DNA from: Acetobacter farinalis
GTDB lineage: Bacteria > Pseudomonadota > Alphaproteobacteria > Acetobacterales > Acetobacteraceae
Length of the DNA: 64,000 bases
Direction: 5' to 3'
Assembly: GCF_011516935.1 (NCBI RefSeq)
Contig: NZ_WOTF01000005.1
Location: 55,253 to 119,252 of the forward strand
A program made the position numbers and the translations under genes. Shown here piece by piece: positions 18,989-29,497 of this stretch. The stretch's first letter is position 1, and the number at the start of each line of letters is the position of its first letter. The notes below the pieces were generated by a model. It was not told the DNA's origin. It did no database searches and was given only the letters and a program-made list of their open reading frames with translations.

Positions 18989-19152
18989 GGTCGGGAAACA
19001 CATTGTCTTGCTGCAGTTGGTTCAGTTTGTGACCTGCGCCATTTGTGCATCCCAAGGCCCGTCTGCTCCTGCAATTACGGCAAGAGGGTGCCCCAAAAGG
19101 GAGGTGGCACAGGTGTCCACCTGCAGGAAGAACAGTTTTATACGCATGGAAC

Positions 19153-19578
19153 CTATGATTTCGGGCCAACCCAGGGGTCGAGGGCATTGGCCTGCTGGCT
19201 CAATGTCGGGCTATGCAGGGCGGCTACCGTCCGGGCAAAACTTTCGCGGTGGCAGTCCGAGTGTTTGATCAGTTCCTGTGTCGGGATGGACAGGCCATTC
19301 ATGTCCCCGCAGGCTTTCAGCGCAGCCCGGTCGATCCTCACCAGCAGGCGCCGCGCCCGGGCAGGGTCTGTCAGATCCTGATGAACATATGAGACAGGGA
19401 CGGGCTCAGGGCTTTCTTCGGCTTCCTGTGCCAAGGCGGGGTGATGAATGGCCATGAGAGCCATCAGCCCCCCTACGAGAGCACAAATAAGCAGCAGGAC
19501 TTCCGCCATTTCCCGGATCTGGCTGGACAGGCGGCCTTCATGCTGCAAAACCGCACTGTATTTGACGGGATGTGACAT
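19153..19578 (-). CDS. UrcA-family protein with N-terminal membrane segment
   Basis: About 141 aa. A hydrophobic segment (MAEVLLLICALVGGLMALM, about residues 24-42) is followed by 'PALAQEAEES' and a UrcA-like domain: 'VSYVHQDLTDPARARRLLVRIDRAALKACGD' and a second cysteine in 'HSDCHRESFARTVAAL'. UrcA proteins are small exported alphaproteobacterial proteins of unknown function. I use ATG 19578 because AAGGAT sits 7-8 bases upstream on this strand; the longer frame to 19659 starts in the promoter region. The N-terminus is longer than a usual signal peptide, so it may be a membrane anchor. Divergent from the MocR regulator. Confidence 0.65.
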   Translation of the reverse strand: MSHPVKYSAVLQHEGRLSSQIREMAEVLLLICALVGGLMALMAIHHPALAQEAEESPEPVPVSYVHQDLTDPARARRLLVRIDRAALKACGDMNGLSIPTQELIKHSDCHRESFARTVAALHSPTLSQQANALDPWVGPKS

Positions 19579-19701
19579 AAGACGATCCTTATTGTTATAG
19601 TACAATAGAGACGAATCGATTCGATTGTTATAAATTGACAGGTCCAATAAAGAGTTCAATCATTATATTGTCCTATTCCAATTGCACGCTCGGAGACGGT
19701 T
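19579..19701. promoter_or_regulatory. Divergent promoter region with ATTGT/ACAAT inverted repeat
   Basis: AT-rich 123-bp gap between two divergent genes. ATTGTTATAGTACAAT (19591-19606) is a near-perfect inverted repeat, and related CCAAT/ACAAT boxes recur near 19645 and 19670. It is a candidate operator for the adjacent MocR regulator, which is inference. Confidence 0.4.
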
Positions 19702-21120
19702 ATGTGGCAACCTGAACTGCACTCAAGCCCGTTGCCCATCTATGAGCGGCTTGTTCTGGCCATGGCGTCGGATATCCAGACCGGCGAACTCCCACCGGGA
19801 ACAAAGCTGCCTCCTCAGCGTGATCTGGCCTTCAGGCTCGGGATCAGTGTGGGGAGCGTGACACGCGCCTATGCCGAGGCAGAGCGCCGAGGCCTGTTGC
19901 GTGCGCATGTCGGGCGCGGGTCTTTCGTGCGGGATGCGTTGCCAGCCATGCCGGATGTCATGGCACTCGAACAGGGAGCGCCGATGGTGCGCGCCAGAAG
20001 CGGGCCGATCGAGCCGCGGTTCGACTTGCGGTGCAACACGCCCCCCTCTGTGCCCTTGATGAACAATCTGAATACCGCATTGACCACATTGGTGGCGCGT
20101 GGGGTGCTGGAGCCAGCCGTGCACTACATTCAGGGGGCTGGGCTGCCGCATGTGCGGGCGGCAGGCGCGCAATGGCTTGCCCGCCATTACGGGCTGGAGT
20201 TTGACGTAGGCAACATCATCCAGTGCAACGGCGGCCAGCACGGCATTGCACTGGCGCTCTCGTCGTTCTGCGCGCCCGGCGATACCATCCTTTGTGAATC
20301 CTCCACCTTTTACGGTGCACGAATGGCAGCCGAGCATCTCGGCCTGAAGCTGCGTGGTTTGCCGATGGATGAAAACGGCGTGTTGCCAGAGGCTGTTGAT
20401 CGCGCCGCCGCCGAGACCGGAAGCCGTCTGCTCTTCACCCTGCCAACGCTGCACAACCCCACGACACGAACAATGTCGGAGCAGCGCCGGCAGGAGATCG
20501 CGGCTGTTGCGCGGGCGCGTGACATGCTCATTCTGGAAGACGATGCCTATTATGCGTATTCCAGCCGCCCGCGGCAGATTGTGTCTTACGCCCCAGAGCG
20601 GACGCTTTATCTTGCCAGCCTTTCCAAGGGCATTTGCCCGGGGCTTCGTCTGGCGTTTCTGGCGCTTCCGCCGGACATGCCACAAGAGCGGCTGATGCGG
20701 GGCATTCGCGCACTGGGGTATTGTCCGCCTGCGCTGGGCGGGCTGGTGTTCAGCCAGTGGGTGGCGGATGGCCGGATTGATGACATTGGGCACGCTGTTC
20801 AAGCTGAATCCAAGGTGCGGTGGGATATGGCTCAGGCTGAGCTGGGGGACCTTATTGCCCCAGCCGGTGCCACGCATTCCCCCCATGCCTGGCTGCCCAT
20901 GCCATCGGCGCTGGATGCTGAACGGGTGACGGCACGGCTGCTGCGCGTCGGGGTTGAAATCATGCCGCCAGATGCCTCCTCGGTGTCCATGCAGGCTGAT
21001 ACAGGCCTGAGGCTTTGCCTGGGAGGGCCGGAGGAGCGGGACGATCTTGCCCGGGCACTCGTGGCTATTCGGGATGTGATTATGGATCACGGGCGCGCGG
21101 ACCGGGACGGACTTATCTGA
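19702..21120 (+). CDS. MocR-type regulator (GntR HTH + aminotransferase-like domain)
   Basis: 472 aa. An N-terminal GntR winged helix (about residues 12-78, 'LPPQRDLAFRLGISVGSVTRAYAEAERRGL') joins a fold-type I aminotransferase domain. The PLP-binding lysine is in 'LASLSKGICPGLRLAFLA', and the motif 'LEDDAYYAYS' supplies the aspartate near the cofactor ring. MocR proteins sense PLP or amino-acid-derived ligands (PdxR, GabR, TauR). The target cannot be identified here, since the divergent gene is a UrcA protein and not a PLP or amine-pathway gene. RBS GGAGA at about 19693. Confidence 0.9.
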   Translation: MWQPELHSSPLPIYERLVLAMASDIQTGELPPGTKLPPQRDLAFRLGISVGSVTRAYAEAERRGLLRAHVGRGSFVRDALPAMPDVMALEQGAPMVRARSGPIEPRFDLRCNTPPSVPLMNNLNTALTTLVARGVLEPAVHYIQGAGLPHVRAAGAQWLARHYGLEFDVGNIIQCNGGQHGIALALSSFCAPGDTILCESSTFYGARMAAEHLGLKLRGLPMDENGVLPEAVDRAAAETGSRLLFTLPTLHNPTTRTMSEQRRQEIAAVARARDMLILEDDAYYAYSSRPRQIVSYAPERTLYLASLSKGICPGLRLAFLALPPDMPQERLMRGIRALGYCPPALGGLVFSQWVADGRIDDIGHAVQAESKVRWDMAQAELGDLIAPAGATHSPHAWLPMPSALDAERVTARLLRVGVEIMPPDASSVSMQADTGLRLCLGGPEERDDLARALVAIRDVIMDHGRADRDGLI

Positions 21121-21153
21121 AATACCGCCCGCATCGCCATGTGCTGGTGCGTG

Positions 21154-22566
21154 TTACTCCGGATAGGCGCGATACGGCACAACACCGCGCGCATCACTCC
21201 CCGTGTCCAGCAGTCTGCCTGAAAGAGGAAGGGAGCGGTGACTACAGTTATCACGGCTACAGGCCCGACACCCGGGACCAATCGGAATAACAAGACTATG
21301 GTCACTCAGGTTCAGGCCGTCAGCATAGACCGTCTGGGCCGCATCTTTGATGTGGCACCCCAGCACAATGGCGCTCTGGCGCGGTCTATCCGTATAAGTG
21401 CGGCCTTCATGTGAGACTGTGCGGGCAACATTCAGGTAAATCGTCTCATCTGTTGTTTGCGAAAGCTGCACCTGAACCTGCCCGGGCGTTGCAAATGCGC
21501 GGAAAATATTCCAGAGCGGGCAGGGGCCGCCAAAGCGCGCCTGTGAAAAACGGTTGGCGGAGAAACTTTTCAGAATATTTCCGGCAATATCAAGTTTCAG
21601 GAAATAAAAGGGGATTCCTTCGGAACCGGGGCGCTGCAACGTGCTTAACCGGTGGCTGACCTGCTCAAAACTCACACCGAAATGGCGGCGGATGCATTCC
21701 ACATCATAGCGCGTGGTCTGAGCTGTCTTTAAAACCCTTTCATACGGCAGCAGAAGGGCTCCGGCGAAGTAATTACCCAGATAAACCCGGGCAAGCTGAA
21801 ACGAATTTTTGTCTTTTGGTGCTGAACGTTTCAGAATTCTGGTCATGAGCTTGTCGTAATTAAGCTGCCCGATAATCTGGGCAAGGTAGAACAGGCGGCT
21901 TTCCTGCGGTTGGTTGTAAGGCAGCACAATCGCGTTGCGTTGCTTGTCAATGCGCCAGACAAGTCCTTGCTGTTCCATTTCCAGATCATGCGTTATGGCT
22001 AATCCGTGCTGTTCCAGAAGGAAGGCTGTCAAGGCAGGTTCCAGCCCATCCTTGTGTTCGGGAAGTTTTTCGTAAAAAGCCTCGGCTGCGCAATCAAGTT
22101 CATGAAAATAATTGTTTTTTTCCTGAACCCAGTTCCCCACAACATCGTAAGGCTCCAGCGGAGAGCCGTCCGGCGGGCTGAACGGTGCGCGCTGCTGCTC
22201 GAACGTATAGGCCCGATACAGGGTGAGAAACGCATCGCATAATGCGGGAGACTGCCGCGCTGCATCGGCCATATGTGCCAGTGTCAGCGGGCCATCCTTG
22301 AACACCGGATCTGCCATGGTTTCGCGCAGGGCCTGAACCCTGTGGGCTTCGCGCGTATCATTAAACCACGCAGGCGTCAGGCCGTAATGCTCACAGATAA
22401 GGTGCAGCAGGCGGTCGGGCAGGGGGCGGTGGTTGCGCTCAAGCTGGTTGAGGTAACTGGGCGAGATGCCCAGCCGCAATGCGAGAGCCTGTTGGGTCAG
22501 GTCATCGCGCTTGCGCAATTCCCGCAGGCGCTGCCCGGCAAAGAGCTTGGAGCGACTTACCGGCAT
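21154..22566 (-). CDS. prpR: Short-chain fatty acyl-CoA regulator, PrpR/RamB type
   Basis: About 470 aa. An N-terminal XRE helix-turn-helix ('QQALALRLGISPSYLNQLER') is followed by an ImmA/IrrE-like region around residues 150-260 and a C-terminal cysteine-rich ScfR domain with 'GPCPLWNIFRAFATPGQ', 'LGCHIKDA' and 'GPGCRACSRDNCSHR'. The last matches the acyl-CoA/Fe-S sensing domain of RamB and mycobacterial PrpR, which control methylcitrate and glyoxylate genes. It is divergent from prpDCB-acs, as expected for their regulator. The ATG at 22566 lies within 10 bp of three TTTGCAAA-type boxes and has no clear SD, pointing to autoregulation; a TTG at 22590 is an alternative start. Confidence 0.88.
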   Translation of the reverse strand: MPVSRSKLFAGQRLRELRKRDDLTQQALALRLGISPSYLNQLERNHRPLPDRLLHLICEHYGLTPAWFNDTREAHRVQALRETMADPVFKDGPLTLAHMADAARQSPALCDAFLTLYRAYTFEQQRAPFSPPDGSPLEPYDVVGNWVQEKNNYFHELDCAAEAFYEKLPEHKDGLEPALTAFLLEQHGLAITHDLEMEQQGLVWRIDKQRNAIVLPYNQPQESRLFYLAQIIGQLNYDKLMTRILKRSAPKDKNSFQLARVYLGNYFAGALLLPYERVLKTAQTTRYDVECIRRHFGVSFEQVSHRLSTLQRPGSEGIPFYFLKLDIAGNILKSFSANRFSQARFGGPCPLWNIFRAFATPGQVQVQLSQTTDETIYLNVARTVSHEGRTYTDRPRQSAIVLGCHIKDAAQTVYADGLNLSDHSLVIPIGPGCRACSRDNCSHRSLPLSGRLLDTGSDARGVVPYRAYPE

Positions 22567-22574
22567 GGCAAAAC

Positions 22575-22599
22575 TTTGCAAACTTCGCAAATTTGCAAA
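22575..22599. promoter_or_regulatory. Triple TTTGCAAA-type operator in the prpR-prpD interval
   Basis: Three boxes are in near-perfect phase, 8-9 bp apart: TTTGCAAA (22575-22582), TTCGCAAA (22584-22591) and TTTGCAAA (22592-22599). This resembles the RamB/PrpR recognition sequence and sits immediately upstream of the prpR start, in the divergent promoter with prpD. Confidence 0.75.
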
Positions 22600-22694
22600 A
22601 TTCCTTCGCTTCTTTCCACTCTTATCCCTCTCCTGATTTTTGGTTTTGTTTGTCAGACTGCTTGCAGCTTCTTAGCAAGATCAGGAATTAAAAT

Positions 22695-24257
22695 ATGCAA
22701 TACCATGATGTCCGTGTTCACCCGGAAACAGCGCGTCTGCCCCGTTCCGAGCAACTCGCATGGAAGATTGCACAGGTTGCGGCCGATCCCGTGCCTGTTG
22801 ACTCTGCCGTGACAGAAATGGTTGTCAACCGGCTCATTGATAATGCATCCGTTGCGGTAGCCTCTGTCAATCGTCACTCCGTGATGAGTGCGCGGGCGGA
22901 AGCACTGGCGCACAGGCGGGACAATGGTGCCACGCTGTATGGCATGGGCCCGGATGTTCGGGTGCATGCGGAATGGGCCGCGTGGGCCAACGGAACAGCC
23001 GTGCGCGAACTGGACTATCATGACACATTCCTGGCTGCGGAATATTCACACCCCGGTGATAATCTGCCCGGCATTCTGGCCGTAGCACAGCAATGCCACC
23101 GGAGTGGGGCGGATTTCATACGGGGTGCGGCAACGGGCTATGAAATCCAGATTGATCTGGCCCGCTCCATCTGCCTCCACAAGCACAAGATTGATCATGT
23201 GGCGCATCTCGGGCCGTCAGTCGCAGCGGGTATTGGCACCCTGCTGCGTTTGCCGGCCACGGTCATCTATCAGGCCATAGGGCAGGCGTTGCATGTCACC
23301 ACAGCCACGCGGCAGAGCCGCAAGGGCGAGATTTCCTCCTGGAAAGCCTACGCCCCTGCTCACGCCGGAAAAATGGCTATTGAAGCGGTTGACCGCGCCA
23401 TGATGGGCGAAACCGCACCGGCTCCGATCTATGAAGGCGAAGATGGCGTCATAGCCTGGATGCTGGGGGGGAAAGACGCAATTTACAAAGTGCCGCTGCC
23501 CGCACAGGGAGAGGCAAAGCGTGCCATTCTTTCCTCCTTCACCAAGGAGCATTCAGCGGAGTATCAGAGTCAGGCCCTGATTGATCTGGCCTTTAAAATG
23601 GGCCGGAAAATCCCGGACTGGGATGCGGTGGAAGACATTCTGATCGAAACCAGCCACCATACGCATTACGTGATTGGCACAGGCTCGAACGACCCGCAGA
23701 AGTTTGACCCACATGCCTCGCGTGAGACGCTGGATCATTCCATCATGTATATCGTGGCCGTAGCCCTGCAGGATGGCGCATGGCACCATGAACGGTCTTA
23801 CGCTCCGGAGCGGGCGCGGCGGGAAGATACCGTGCGGCTGTGGCGTAAAATCCGCACGGTGGAAAAACCGGAATGGACCGAACGGTACCATGATTCCAAC
23901 CCGGATCGTAAAGCCTTTGGCGGGCGCATTATCATCCGGATGAAGGATGGTTCGGTGCTGGAGGATGAACTGGCTGTAGCCAATGCCCACACGCTGGGGG
24001 CAACGCCGTGGCAGCGTGTGGACTATATTCGCAAATTTCGCACTCTGGCCGATGGCATCGTGCCGAAGGAAGAAGTCACCCGCTTTCTTGAAGTGGTGCA
24101 GCGTTTGCCAGCCTTGAAGGCGGGGGAGCTCCACTCTCTGGAAATCCGTCTCCCGGCACCCAGCCTGCTTCAGAACAAGGCTGAAGGCATCTTCAATTTC
24201 GGGCAGGTCAGACCGGAAAATGAAAGTGTGAAGCCATCCGCCATTCTGGCTTCTTAA
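22695..24257 (+). CDS. prpD: 2-methylcitrate dehydratase PrpD
   Basis: 520 aa MmgE/PrpD-family enzyme that dehydrates 2-methylcitrate to 2-methyl-cis-aconitate in propionate breakdown. Recognised by '[21 protein letters not shown]', '[17 protein letters not shown]', 'THLGPS'-like '[11 protein letters not shown]', and '[21 protein letters not shown]', the substrate-pocket segment of PrpD. Full length compared with other bacterial PrpD (about 480-500 aa). An SD (CAGGAA) precedes ATG 22695. First gene of the prpDCB-acs operon. Confidence 0.95.
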   Translation: MQYHDVRVHPETARLPRSEQLAWKIAQVAADPVPVDSAVTEMVVNRLIDNASVAVASVNRHSVMSARAEALAHRRDNGATLYGMGPDVRVHAEWAAWANGTAVRELDYHDTFLAAEYSHPGDNLPGILAVAQQCHRSGADFIRGAATGYEIQIDLARSICLHKHKIDHVAHLGPSVAAGIGTLLRLPATVIYQAIGQALHVTTATRQSRKGEISSWKAYAPAHAGKMAIEAVDRAMMGETAPAPIYEGEDGVIAWMLGGKDAIYKVPLPAQGEAKRAILSSFTKEHSAEYQSQALIDLAFKMGRKIPDWDAVEDILIETSHHTHYVIGTGSNDPQKFDPHASRETLDHSIMYIVAVALQDGAWHHERSYAPERARREDTVRLWRKIRTVEKPEWTERYHDSNPDRKAFGGRIIIRMKDGSVLEDELAVANAHTLGATPWQRVDYIRKFRTLADGIVPKEEVTRFLEVVQRLPALKAGELHSLEIRLPAPSLLQNKAEGIFNFGQVRPENESVKPSAILAS

Positions 24258-24300
24258 GGCCCTTCGTCATCCATAGTTTTTACGGAACAGGATAAGAACG

Positions 24301-25467
24301 ATGACAACACACCTGCACAGAAAACCCAAGAAATCTGTGGCCCTGTCAGGAACGGTTGCAGGCAATACAGCCCTGAGCACAGTCGGCCATAGCGGCAATG
24401 ACCTGCATTATCGCGGCTACGATATCAAGGATCTTGCCAGAAACTGTACGTTTGAAGAAGTCGCGCATCTTCTGATTCACGGTTATCTGCCGAACTCTCA
24501 TGAACTGAGCGCCTACAGGCAGCATCTGGTGCGGCTGCGGGAAATTCCGGCGCTGGTGAAGAAGGGGCTGGAATGCCTGCCAGCGGCAACCCACCCGATG
24601 GATGTCATGCGCACGGCTGTATCCTTACTGGGCTGCGCGCTGCCCGAACGGAGTGACTGCCCTGTTGCAGGCACGCGGGAGATTGCGGACAGGCTCGTGG
24701 CCTCTCTCGGCTCCATGCTGCTTTACTGGTACCATTTCTCCACGCATGGCCGCAGGATAGAGACCTTCACGCAGGACGAGACGGTTGGGGCGCATTTTCT
24801 GCACCTTCTGCATGGAACAGCCCCACCGGATGCGTGGGTGCGAGCCATGCACACCTCTCTCATTCTGTACGCCGAGCATGAATTCAACGCATCGACGTTT
24901 ACGGCCCGTGTTGTCGCTGGCACGGGGTCGGATGTCTATTCCGCCGTTGGTGGCGCGATAGGGGCCTTGCGCGGCCCCAAACATGGGGGGGCCAATGAGG
25001 TCGCTCTCGATATCCAGCAGCGTTACCACACGCCGGATGAGGCAGAGGCCGATATTTGCAGCCGCCTTGAAAACCGGGAGGTTATCATCGGGTTCGGCCA
25101 CCCTGTCTATACCATTGCGGACCCGCGGAACGAGATCATCAAGGAGACGGCGCATCGGCTGTCACGCCATAATGGCACCATGCGGCTTTACCATGTTGCC
25201 GAGCGTATCGAGCGCATCATGGCAGAAAAAAAGAGCATGTTCCCCAATCTCGACTGGTTCAGTGCCGTTTCCTACCAGGCGATGGGTGTCCCGACAGCCA
25301 TGTTCACGCCCCTGTTCGTGATCTCTCGTGTAACCGGGTGGTGCGCACATATCATCGAACAGCGTGAAGATGGAAAAATCATCCGTCCTTCCGCCAACTA
25401 TACAGGCCCGGATAATCGTCCGTTTGTTCCACTGCGTGAGCGTGACGGGCTGGAGAATGCAGCATGA
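24301..25467 (+). CDS. prpC: 2-methylcitrate synthase PrpC
   Basis: 388 aa citrate-synthase-family enzyme joining propionyl-CoA and oxaloacetate. The family histidines and aspartate are in '[13 protein letters not shown]', '[19 protein letters not shown]' and '[11 protein letters not shown]'. The opening '[28 protein letters not shown]' is typical of methylcitrate rather than TCA citrate synthases, as is the short length. The stop overlaps prpB by four bases (ATGA at 25464). Confidence 0.94.
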   Translation: MTTHLHRKPKKSVALSGTVAGNTALSTVGHSGNDLHYRGYDIKDLARNCTFEEVAHLLIHGYLPNSHELSAYRQHLVRLREIPALVKKGLECLPAATHPMDVMRTAVSLLGCALPERSDCPVAGTREIADRLVASLGSMLLYWYHFSTHGRRIETFTQDETVGAHFLHLLHGTAPPDAWVRAMHTSLILYAEHEFNASTFTARVVAGTGSDVYSAVGGAIGALRGPKHGGANEVALDIQQRYHTPDEAEADICSRLENREVIIGFGHPVYTIADPRNEIIKETAHRLSRHNGTMRLYHVAERIERIMAEKKSMFPNLDWFSAVSYQAMGVPTAMFTPLFVISRVTGWCAHIIEQREDGKIIRPSANYTGPDNRPFVPLRERDGLENAA

Positions 25468-26402
25468 CATATCTTTCAGGGCATGATGTGCCGGTGGTTC
25501 CAGCAGGCATGCGCTTTCGCGCCCTTCTGGAAAAGAAGGGAATTATGAAAATTCCCGGTGCCCATAACGGACAGGCGGCATTGCAGGCCAAAGATGCCGG
25601 GTTTGAGGCGCTCTATCTCTCAGGTGCGGCCATGTCCGCCAGCATGGGTCTGCCGGACCTTGGCATCATAACAATAGAGGATGTCTGTTTCTTCATTCGC
25701 CAGATAGCGCGTGCGTCCGGCCTGCCGCTGCTTGTTGATGGAGACACGGGATATGGCGAGACCTTGAATGTCATGCACATGGTGCGGGCGTTTGAGGATG
25801 CCGGGGCGGCAGCCGTGCATATTGAAGATCAAATCCTGCCCAAAAAATGCGGTCACCTGAATGACAAGAAGCTGGTTGCACCCGAGGATATGGCCCATAA
25901 AATTGCCGCCGCGGTGAAGGCCCGCCGCACGATGGTTGTGGTTGCCCGCACGGATGCCGCAGGCTCCGAAGGGCTGGAGGGGGCTGTTGCCCGTGCCAGA
26001 CTGTACAGAGAGGCCGGGGCAGATGCTATTTTCCCCGAAGCCCTGACATCGGAAGAGATGTTCCGCGAGTTTGCCCGCCGCCTGCCTGATGTGCCTTTGC
26101 TGGCCAATATGACCGAATTTGGCCGCTCACCATTTTTCACGGCCAACCAGTTCCAGGCAATGGGATACAGTATGGTGATCTGGCCGGTGAGTTCCCTGCG
26201 TGTCGCCAATAAAGCGCAGTCCGACCTCTACCGCACCCTTGCGCTGAGGGGCAGCACGGAAGACATGCTGCCGCAGATGCAAACCCGCGAGGAACTCTAC
26301 AAAACCATACGGTACTATGACTATGAAGCGCTGGATGCGAGCATTGTCGCAACAGTGCTCCCGAAAGCTGATGACGAAGAGAGACGCAGTAACGCTGCCT
26401 GA
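25464..26402 (+). CDS. prpB: 2-methylisocitrate lyase PrpB
   Basis: 312 aa PEP mutase/isocitrate-lyase superfamily enzyme that splits methylisocitrate into succinate and pyruvate. The catalytic cysteine is in the KKCGH motif ('[13 protein letters not shown]', near residue 128). Metal and substrate residues are visible in '[23 protein letters not shown]' and 'HIEDQ'. Coupled to prpC by ATGA. A 46-bp gap precedes the synthetase. Confidence 0.95.
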   Translation: MTYLSGHDVPVVPAGMRFRALLEKKGIMKIPGAHNGQAALQAKDAGFEALYLSGAAMSASMGLPDLGIITIEDVCFFIRQIARASGLPLLVDGDTGYGETLNVMHMVRAFEDAGAAAVHIEDQILPKKCGHLNDKKLVAPEDMAHKIAAAVKARRTMVVVARTDAAGSEGLEGAVARARLYREAGADAIFPEALTSEEMFREFARRLPDVPLLANMTEFGRSPFFTANQFQAMGYSMVIWPVSSLRVANKAQSDLYRTLALRGSTEDMLPQMQTREELYKTIRYYDYEALDASIVATVLPKADDEERRSNAA

Positions 26403-26448
26403 CCTCTTTTTCCATTTTCTGAACAAAAGCAAGAACAGAGCGGAAGAT

Positions 26449-28446
26449 ATGTCACACACGTCATCCATCCCGGCAAGCGCTTACCACAAGCATCCGCTCC
26501 TCATGAGCGCCGAGCGCTTGCAGGTTATGCGGGATTATGCGCGTCAGGACCCCGAGGCGTTCTGGCTTGAGCAGGCGCAGCGGATCCATTGGCACCGCAA
26601 GCCAACCAAGGCTTTTCGGGGTTCATTTGATGGCGATGTCTCCATCAAATGGTATGAAGACGGCCTGTTGAATGCATCCGTTTGCTGCATAGACCGCCAT
26701 CTGACGGCACGAGGGGATCAGGTAGCGCTGATCAGCCACCGGGAAGGGCGTGAGAATGCAGAAAAGCTCACCTATTGCATGCTGCATGAAAGGGTCTGCC
26801 GTCTTGCCAATGCGCTGACAGATCTGGGGGTGGAGAAAGGCCAACGGGTTGCAATCTGCCTGCCCATGATTTCTGAATCTGTTGTCGCGATGCTGGCCTG
26901 CGCCCGTGTGGGGGCGATTCATGTTGTTCTCTTCGGCGGTTTTTCTGCCGAAGGAATTGCTGATCGGCTTCATGATAGCGGTGCCGTGCTGGTTATCACT
27001 GCAAGTGAGGCAAAGCGGGGGAGCAAATCCGTTCCCTTCAAGCAGACGATGGATGAGGCCTTGCTCAAAGCGGGCAAAGACAGCACCGTGCATTCTGTTC
27101 TGGTTGTCCGGACCTCAGAGGCCGCCGTGCCTATGCTGCCCGGCCGTGATTATGATTTTCATGATTTTGTTGATTCGTTCGAGCCTGATTTCATACCCGT
27201 TGTCATGCCGGCCGAAGCACCCCTCTTCATGCTGTATACATCCGGCAGCCCGGGCAAGCCGAAGGCGGTGGTCCATACCACAGGCGGATATATGGCATGG
27301 GCGGCCTATACCATGGGCATGGTGTATACACAGCACCCCGGTGATGTGCTGTGGTGCACGGCTGATGTGGCATGGATTACAGGCCATACGTCTGTTGTTT
27401 ATGGTCCTCTGGCCAATGGCGGCACAACCATGATTTCGGACAGCCTTCCCAATGCGCCCCATCCCGGTCGGTGGCTGGATCTGGTTGACGAGTATAAGGT
27501 GACAATGCTGTTCACCTCTCCCACTGCTGTAAGAGCCATGATGGCGGATGGTGATGAGGTGGCGGCAGCGCACAGCCTTGAATCACTGCGGCTGCTGGGG
27601 GTGGCGGGGGAACCTATCAGTTCGGATGTCTGGCTGTGGTATCACGATACCATCGGCCGCAAGCGGTGCCCGGTTGCGGATACCTGGTGGCAGACTGAAA
27701 CCGCAGGTATTGTTCTGGGGCCAGTACCTGGCGCGCAGGCCCTCAAGCCCGGCTCCGCCAGCACACCACTGCCGGGACTTGAACTGGTGATTGCTGATCA
27801 GAAAGGGCAGATCCAGCAGAACATGGCTGAGGGGAGCCTGTGTATTGCGCGCTCCTGGCCGGGGCAGGCGCGAACCATCTGGCGTGACCATGACCGCTTT
27901 TGCAAAACCTATTTCTCCATGGTTCCGGGCTTCTATTTCACGGGGGATGGCGCGAGAAGAGACGAGGACGGCTATTACTGGATTACCGGACGGATGGATG
28001 ATGTCATCAACGTTGCAGGCCACAGGCTTGGCACCGCCGAGGTGGAAGATGCCCTGGCGACGGATCATCGTCTGGTAGAAAGTGCGGCTGTTGGGGTTCC
28101 ACATCCTGTCAAGGGGCAGGCGCTGGTTGTTTTTGTCATTTCACGCAAAGATGCCGTAACCCAGTTGACAGAAGCCGGTATCAAGACGCTGGTTTCTGAT
28201 ACGCTTGGCCGTTACGCGACACCTGAGGACGTCTATATCGTGCCGGATCTGCCCCGGACGCGCTCCGGGAAAATTGTAAGGCGACTGCTGCGCAAAATCG
28301 CGAGTGGAGAAGTCGATAACTTCGGTGATCTTTCAACCCTGACTGATCAGGATATCGTGCGGACCATTTGCAACTTTGTGCAGGATAAGAAAAAGGCGAA
28401 TGCTGGCGCTTCAAAACGCCACCCGGCACATCAGGTGCGCGCCTGA
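26449..28446 (+). CDS. Acyl-CoA synthetase (acetyl-/propionyl-CoA synthetase, Acs/PrpE type)
   Basis: About 665 aa AMP-forming ligase. The P-loop reads 'YTSGSPGKPKAVVHTTGGY' (Ser-Pro where Thr-Gly is usual), with 'TADVAWITGHTSVVYGPL', 'DTWWQTETAG' and the acetylatable lysine in 'RTRSGKIVRRLL'. Motif TADVxWxTGH and the length favour an Acs backbone, but its place at the end of prpDCB argues for a propionate role; I cannot decide the substrate. Start ATG 26449 with SD GCGGAAGA; the longer frame from 26317 lies inside prpB. It supplies propionyl-CoA (or acetyl-CoA) to the methylcitrate cycle. Confidence 0.88.
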   Translation: MSHTSSIPASAYHKHPLLMSAERLQVMRDYARQDPEAFWLEQAQRIHWHRKPTKAFRGSFDGDVSIKWYEDGLLNASVCCIDRHLTARGDQVALISHREGRENAEKLTYCMLHERVCRLANALTDLGVEKGQRVAICLPMISESVVAMLACARVGAIHVVLFGGFSAEGIADRLHDSGAVLVITASEAKRGSKSVPFKQTMDEALLKAGKDSTVHSVLVVRTSEAAVPMLPGRDYDFHDFVDSFEPDFIPVVMPAEAPLFMLYTSGSPGKPKAVVHTTGGYMAWAAYTMGMVYTQHPGDVLWCTADVAWITGHTSVVYGPLANGGTTMISDSLPNAPHPGRWLDLVDEYKVTMLFTSPTAVRAMMADGDEVAAAHSLESLRLLGVAGEPISSDVWLWYHDTIGRKRCPVADTWWQTETAGIVLGPVPGAQALKPGSASTPLPGLELVIADQKGQIQQNMAEGSLCIARSWPGQARTIWRDHDRFCKTYFSMVPGFYFTGDGARRDEDGYYWITGRMDDVINVAGHRLGTAEVEDALATDHRLVESAAVGVPHPVKGQALVVFVISRKDAVTQLTEAGIKTLVSDTLGRYATPEDVYIVPDLPRTRSGKIVRRLLRKIASGEVDNFGDLSTLTDQDIVRTICNFVQDKKKANAGASKRHPAHQVRA

Positions 28447-28656
28447 AGGGGGAAGGTTATGGCGATGCGGGGGACTGACGTTTAACAGCTCTTGTGTCGC
28501 CACCTCCTCACGAAGGGTGTGACGGACGTTGTCTGGCGTTGCGACACCGGATGGTGGAGGCAGCCAGACGCGCACGAGATTAATGAAAACTGTTGATATC
28601 CCGGGAAGCATGAGTGCCTGAAGATGCGGGGCTTTTTACCTGCCTCCCGAGCAATA

Positions 28657-28690
28657 TTTTGCCCTGCGCTCGGGGGAGGGCAGGGCAAAA
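28657..28690. terminator. Hairpin between acs/prpE and the acid phosphatase
   Basis: TTTTGCCCTGC (28657-28667) is perfectly complementary to GCAGGGCAAAA (28680-28690), an 11-bp stem between two convergent genes, so it may serve both. An alternative pairing with the upstream CCTGCCTCCCGAGC (about 28639-28652) is possible. Confidence 0.6.
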
Positions 28691-28699
28691 GGACAGAGG

Positions 28700-29497
28700 T
28701 TAGGGAGCCTGTGTCAGCGGATCAGGAGAAAGACCAGCTTTTTCCACAGCGCATTCCTGCTGATTTGCCGGAGCGGAGGATGCCGCAGGCAGAGCAGCGA
28801 TTTCGTCACGGGCTTCTTTCAGCACCTGAGCGTTGGCAGGGTTGCTGCTGAACTGGGTGTAGACTTCACCGCCCAGCAGGAAGCCCGTCCACACATCCGA
28901 GGCCCAATGCACGCCGCAGACAACACGGCTTTCGCCATATTCGCGCCCGCGTGCAAAAATCTGTGTTGCGTGATCCGGAAACAGGGACGCAAGCAGCAAC
29001 GCGCTGGACCAGCCTGTTGTGGCGTGACCAGACGGATAAGCATAGCCCGAAGCAGCGTTTGCCGGCCTTACAGTGCAAACCGGGGCATCATTCCCGACAA
29101 AAGGACGTACTCTTTTGGTGATGTTCTTCTGTACCTTGACTGTGTCATGCACCTGATCACGGAGCGCTGAAATCAGCTTGAAGAGAGCCGGATTGCCCTC
29201 TTTCGTCAATGAGCGCCCGATGGCACAGGAAAAATCGCGCAGGAGCGCTTCAGGTTTGGAATCCGCGTCTGCATGGGCCAGAGCCCACCGCGGTGTATCT
29301 TTGAGCTTGCGCGTCTGTTCGAAAACCGTCTTGTCATAAGCCTCCATGGGGGAGCCCGCAGAGGGGACAACCGGCACCAGCAATTCTGTGCTCTCGGGAG
29401 CTGACTTGGCATATGTGGGATCTGCCCACAGACCCATGCATGTGCCGGAAAGCGTGAAAACCAGGAAGGTCCATTTGGATATCGTGGGTCGAAACAT
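28700..29497 (-). CDS. Periplasmic class A acid phosphatase (PAP2 family)
   Basis: 265 aa with an N-terminal signal peptide (hydrophobic 'WTFLVFTLSGTCMGLWA'). The PAP2/acid phosphatase triad is complete: 'KRVRPF' (KX6RP-type), 'YPSGHATTGWSSALLLA' and 'SRVVCGVHWASDVWTG'. Family members release phosphate from nucleotides and sugar phosphates in the periplasm. SD GGAGACAG lies just upstream of ATG 29497. Convergent with the prp operon. Confidence 0.92.
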   Translation of the reverse strand: MFRPTISKWTFLVFTLSGTCMGLWADPTYAKSAPESTELLVPVVPSAGSPMEAYDKTVFEQTRKLKDTPRWALAHADADSKPEALLRDFSCAIGRSLTKEGNPALFKLISALRDQVHDTVKVQKNITKRVRPFVGNDAPVCTVRPANAASGYAYPSGHATTGWSSALLLASLFPDHATQIFARGREYGESRVVCGVHWASDVWTGFLLGGEVYTQFSSNPANAQVLKEARDEIAALPAASSAPANQQECAVEKAGLSPDPLTQAP

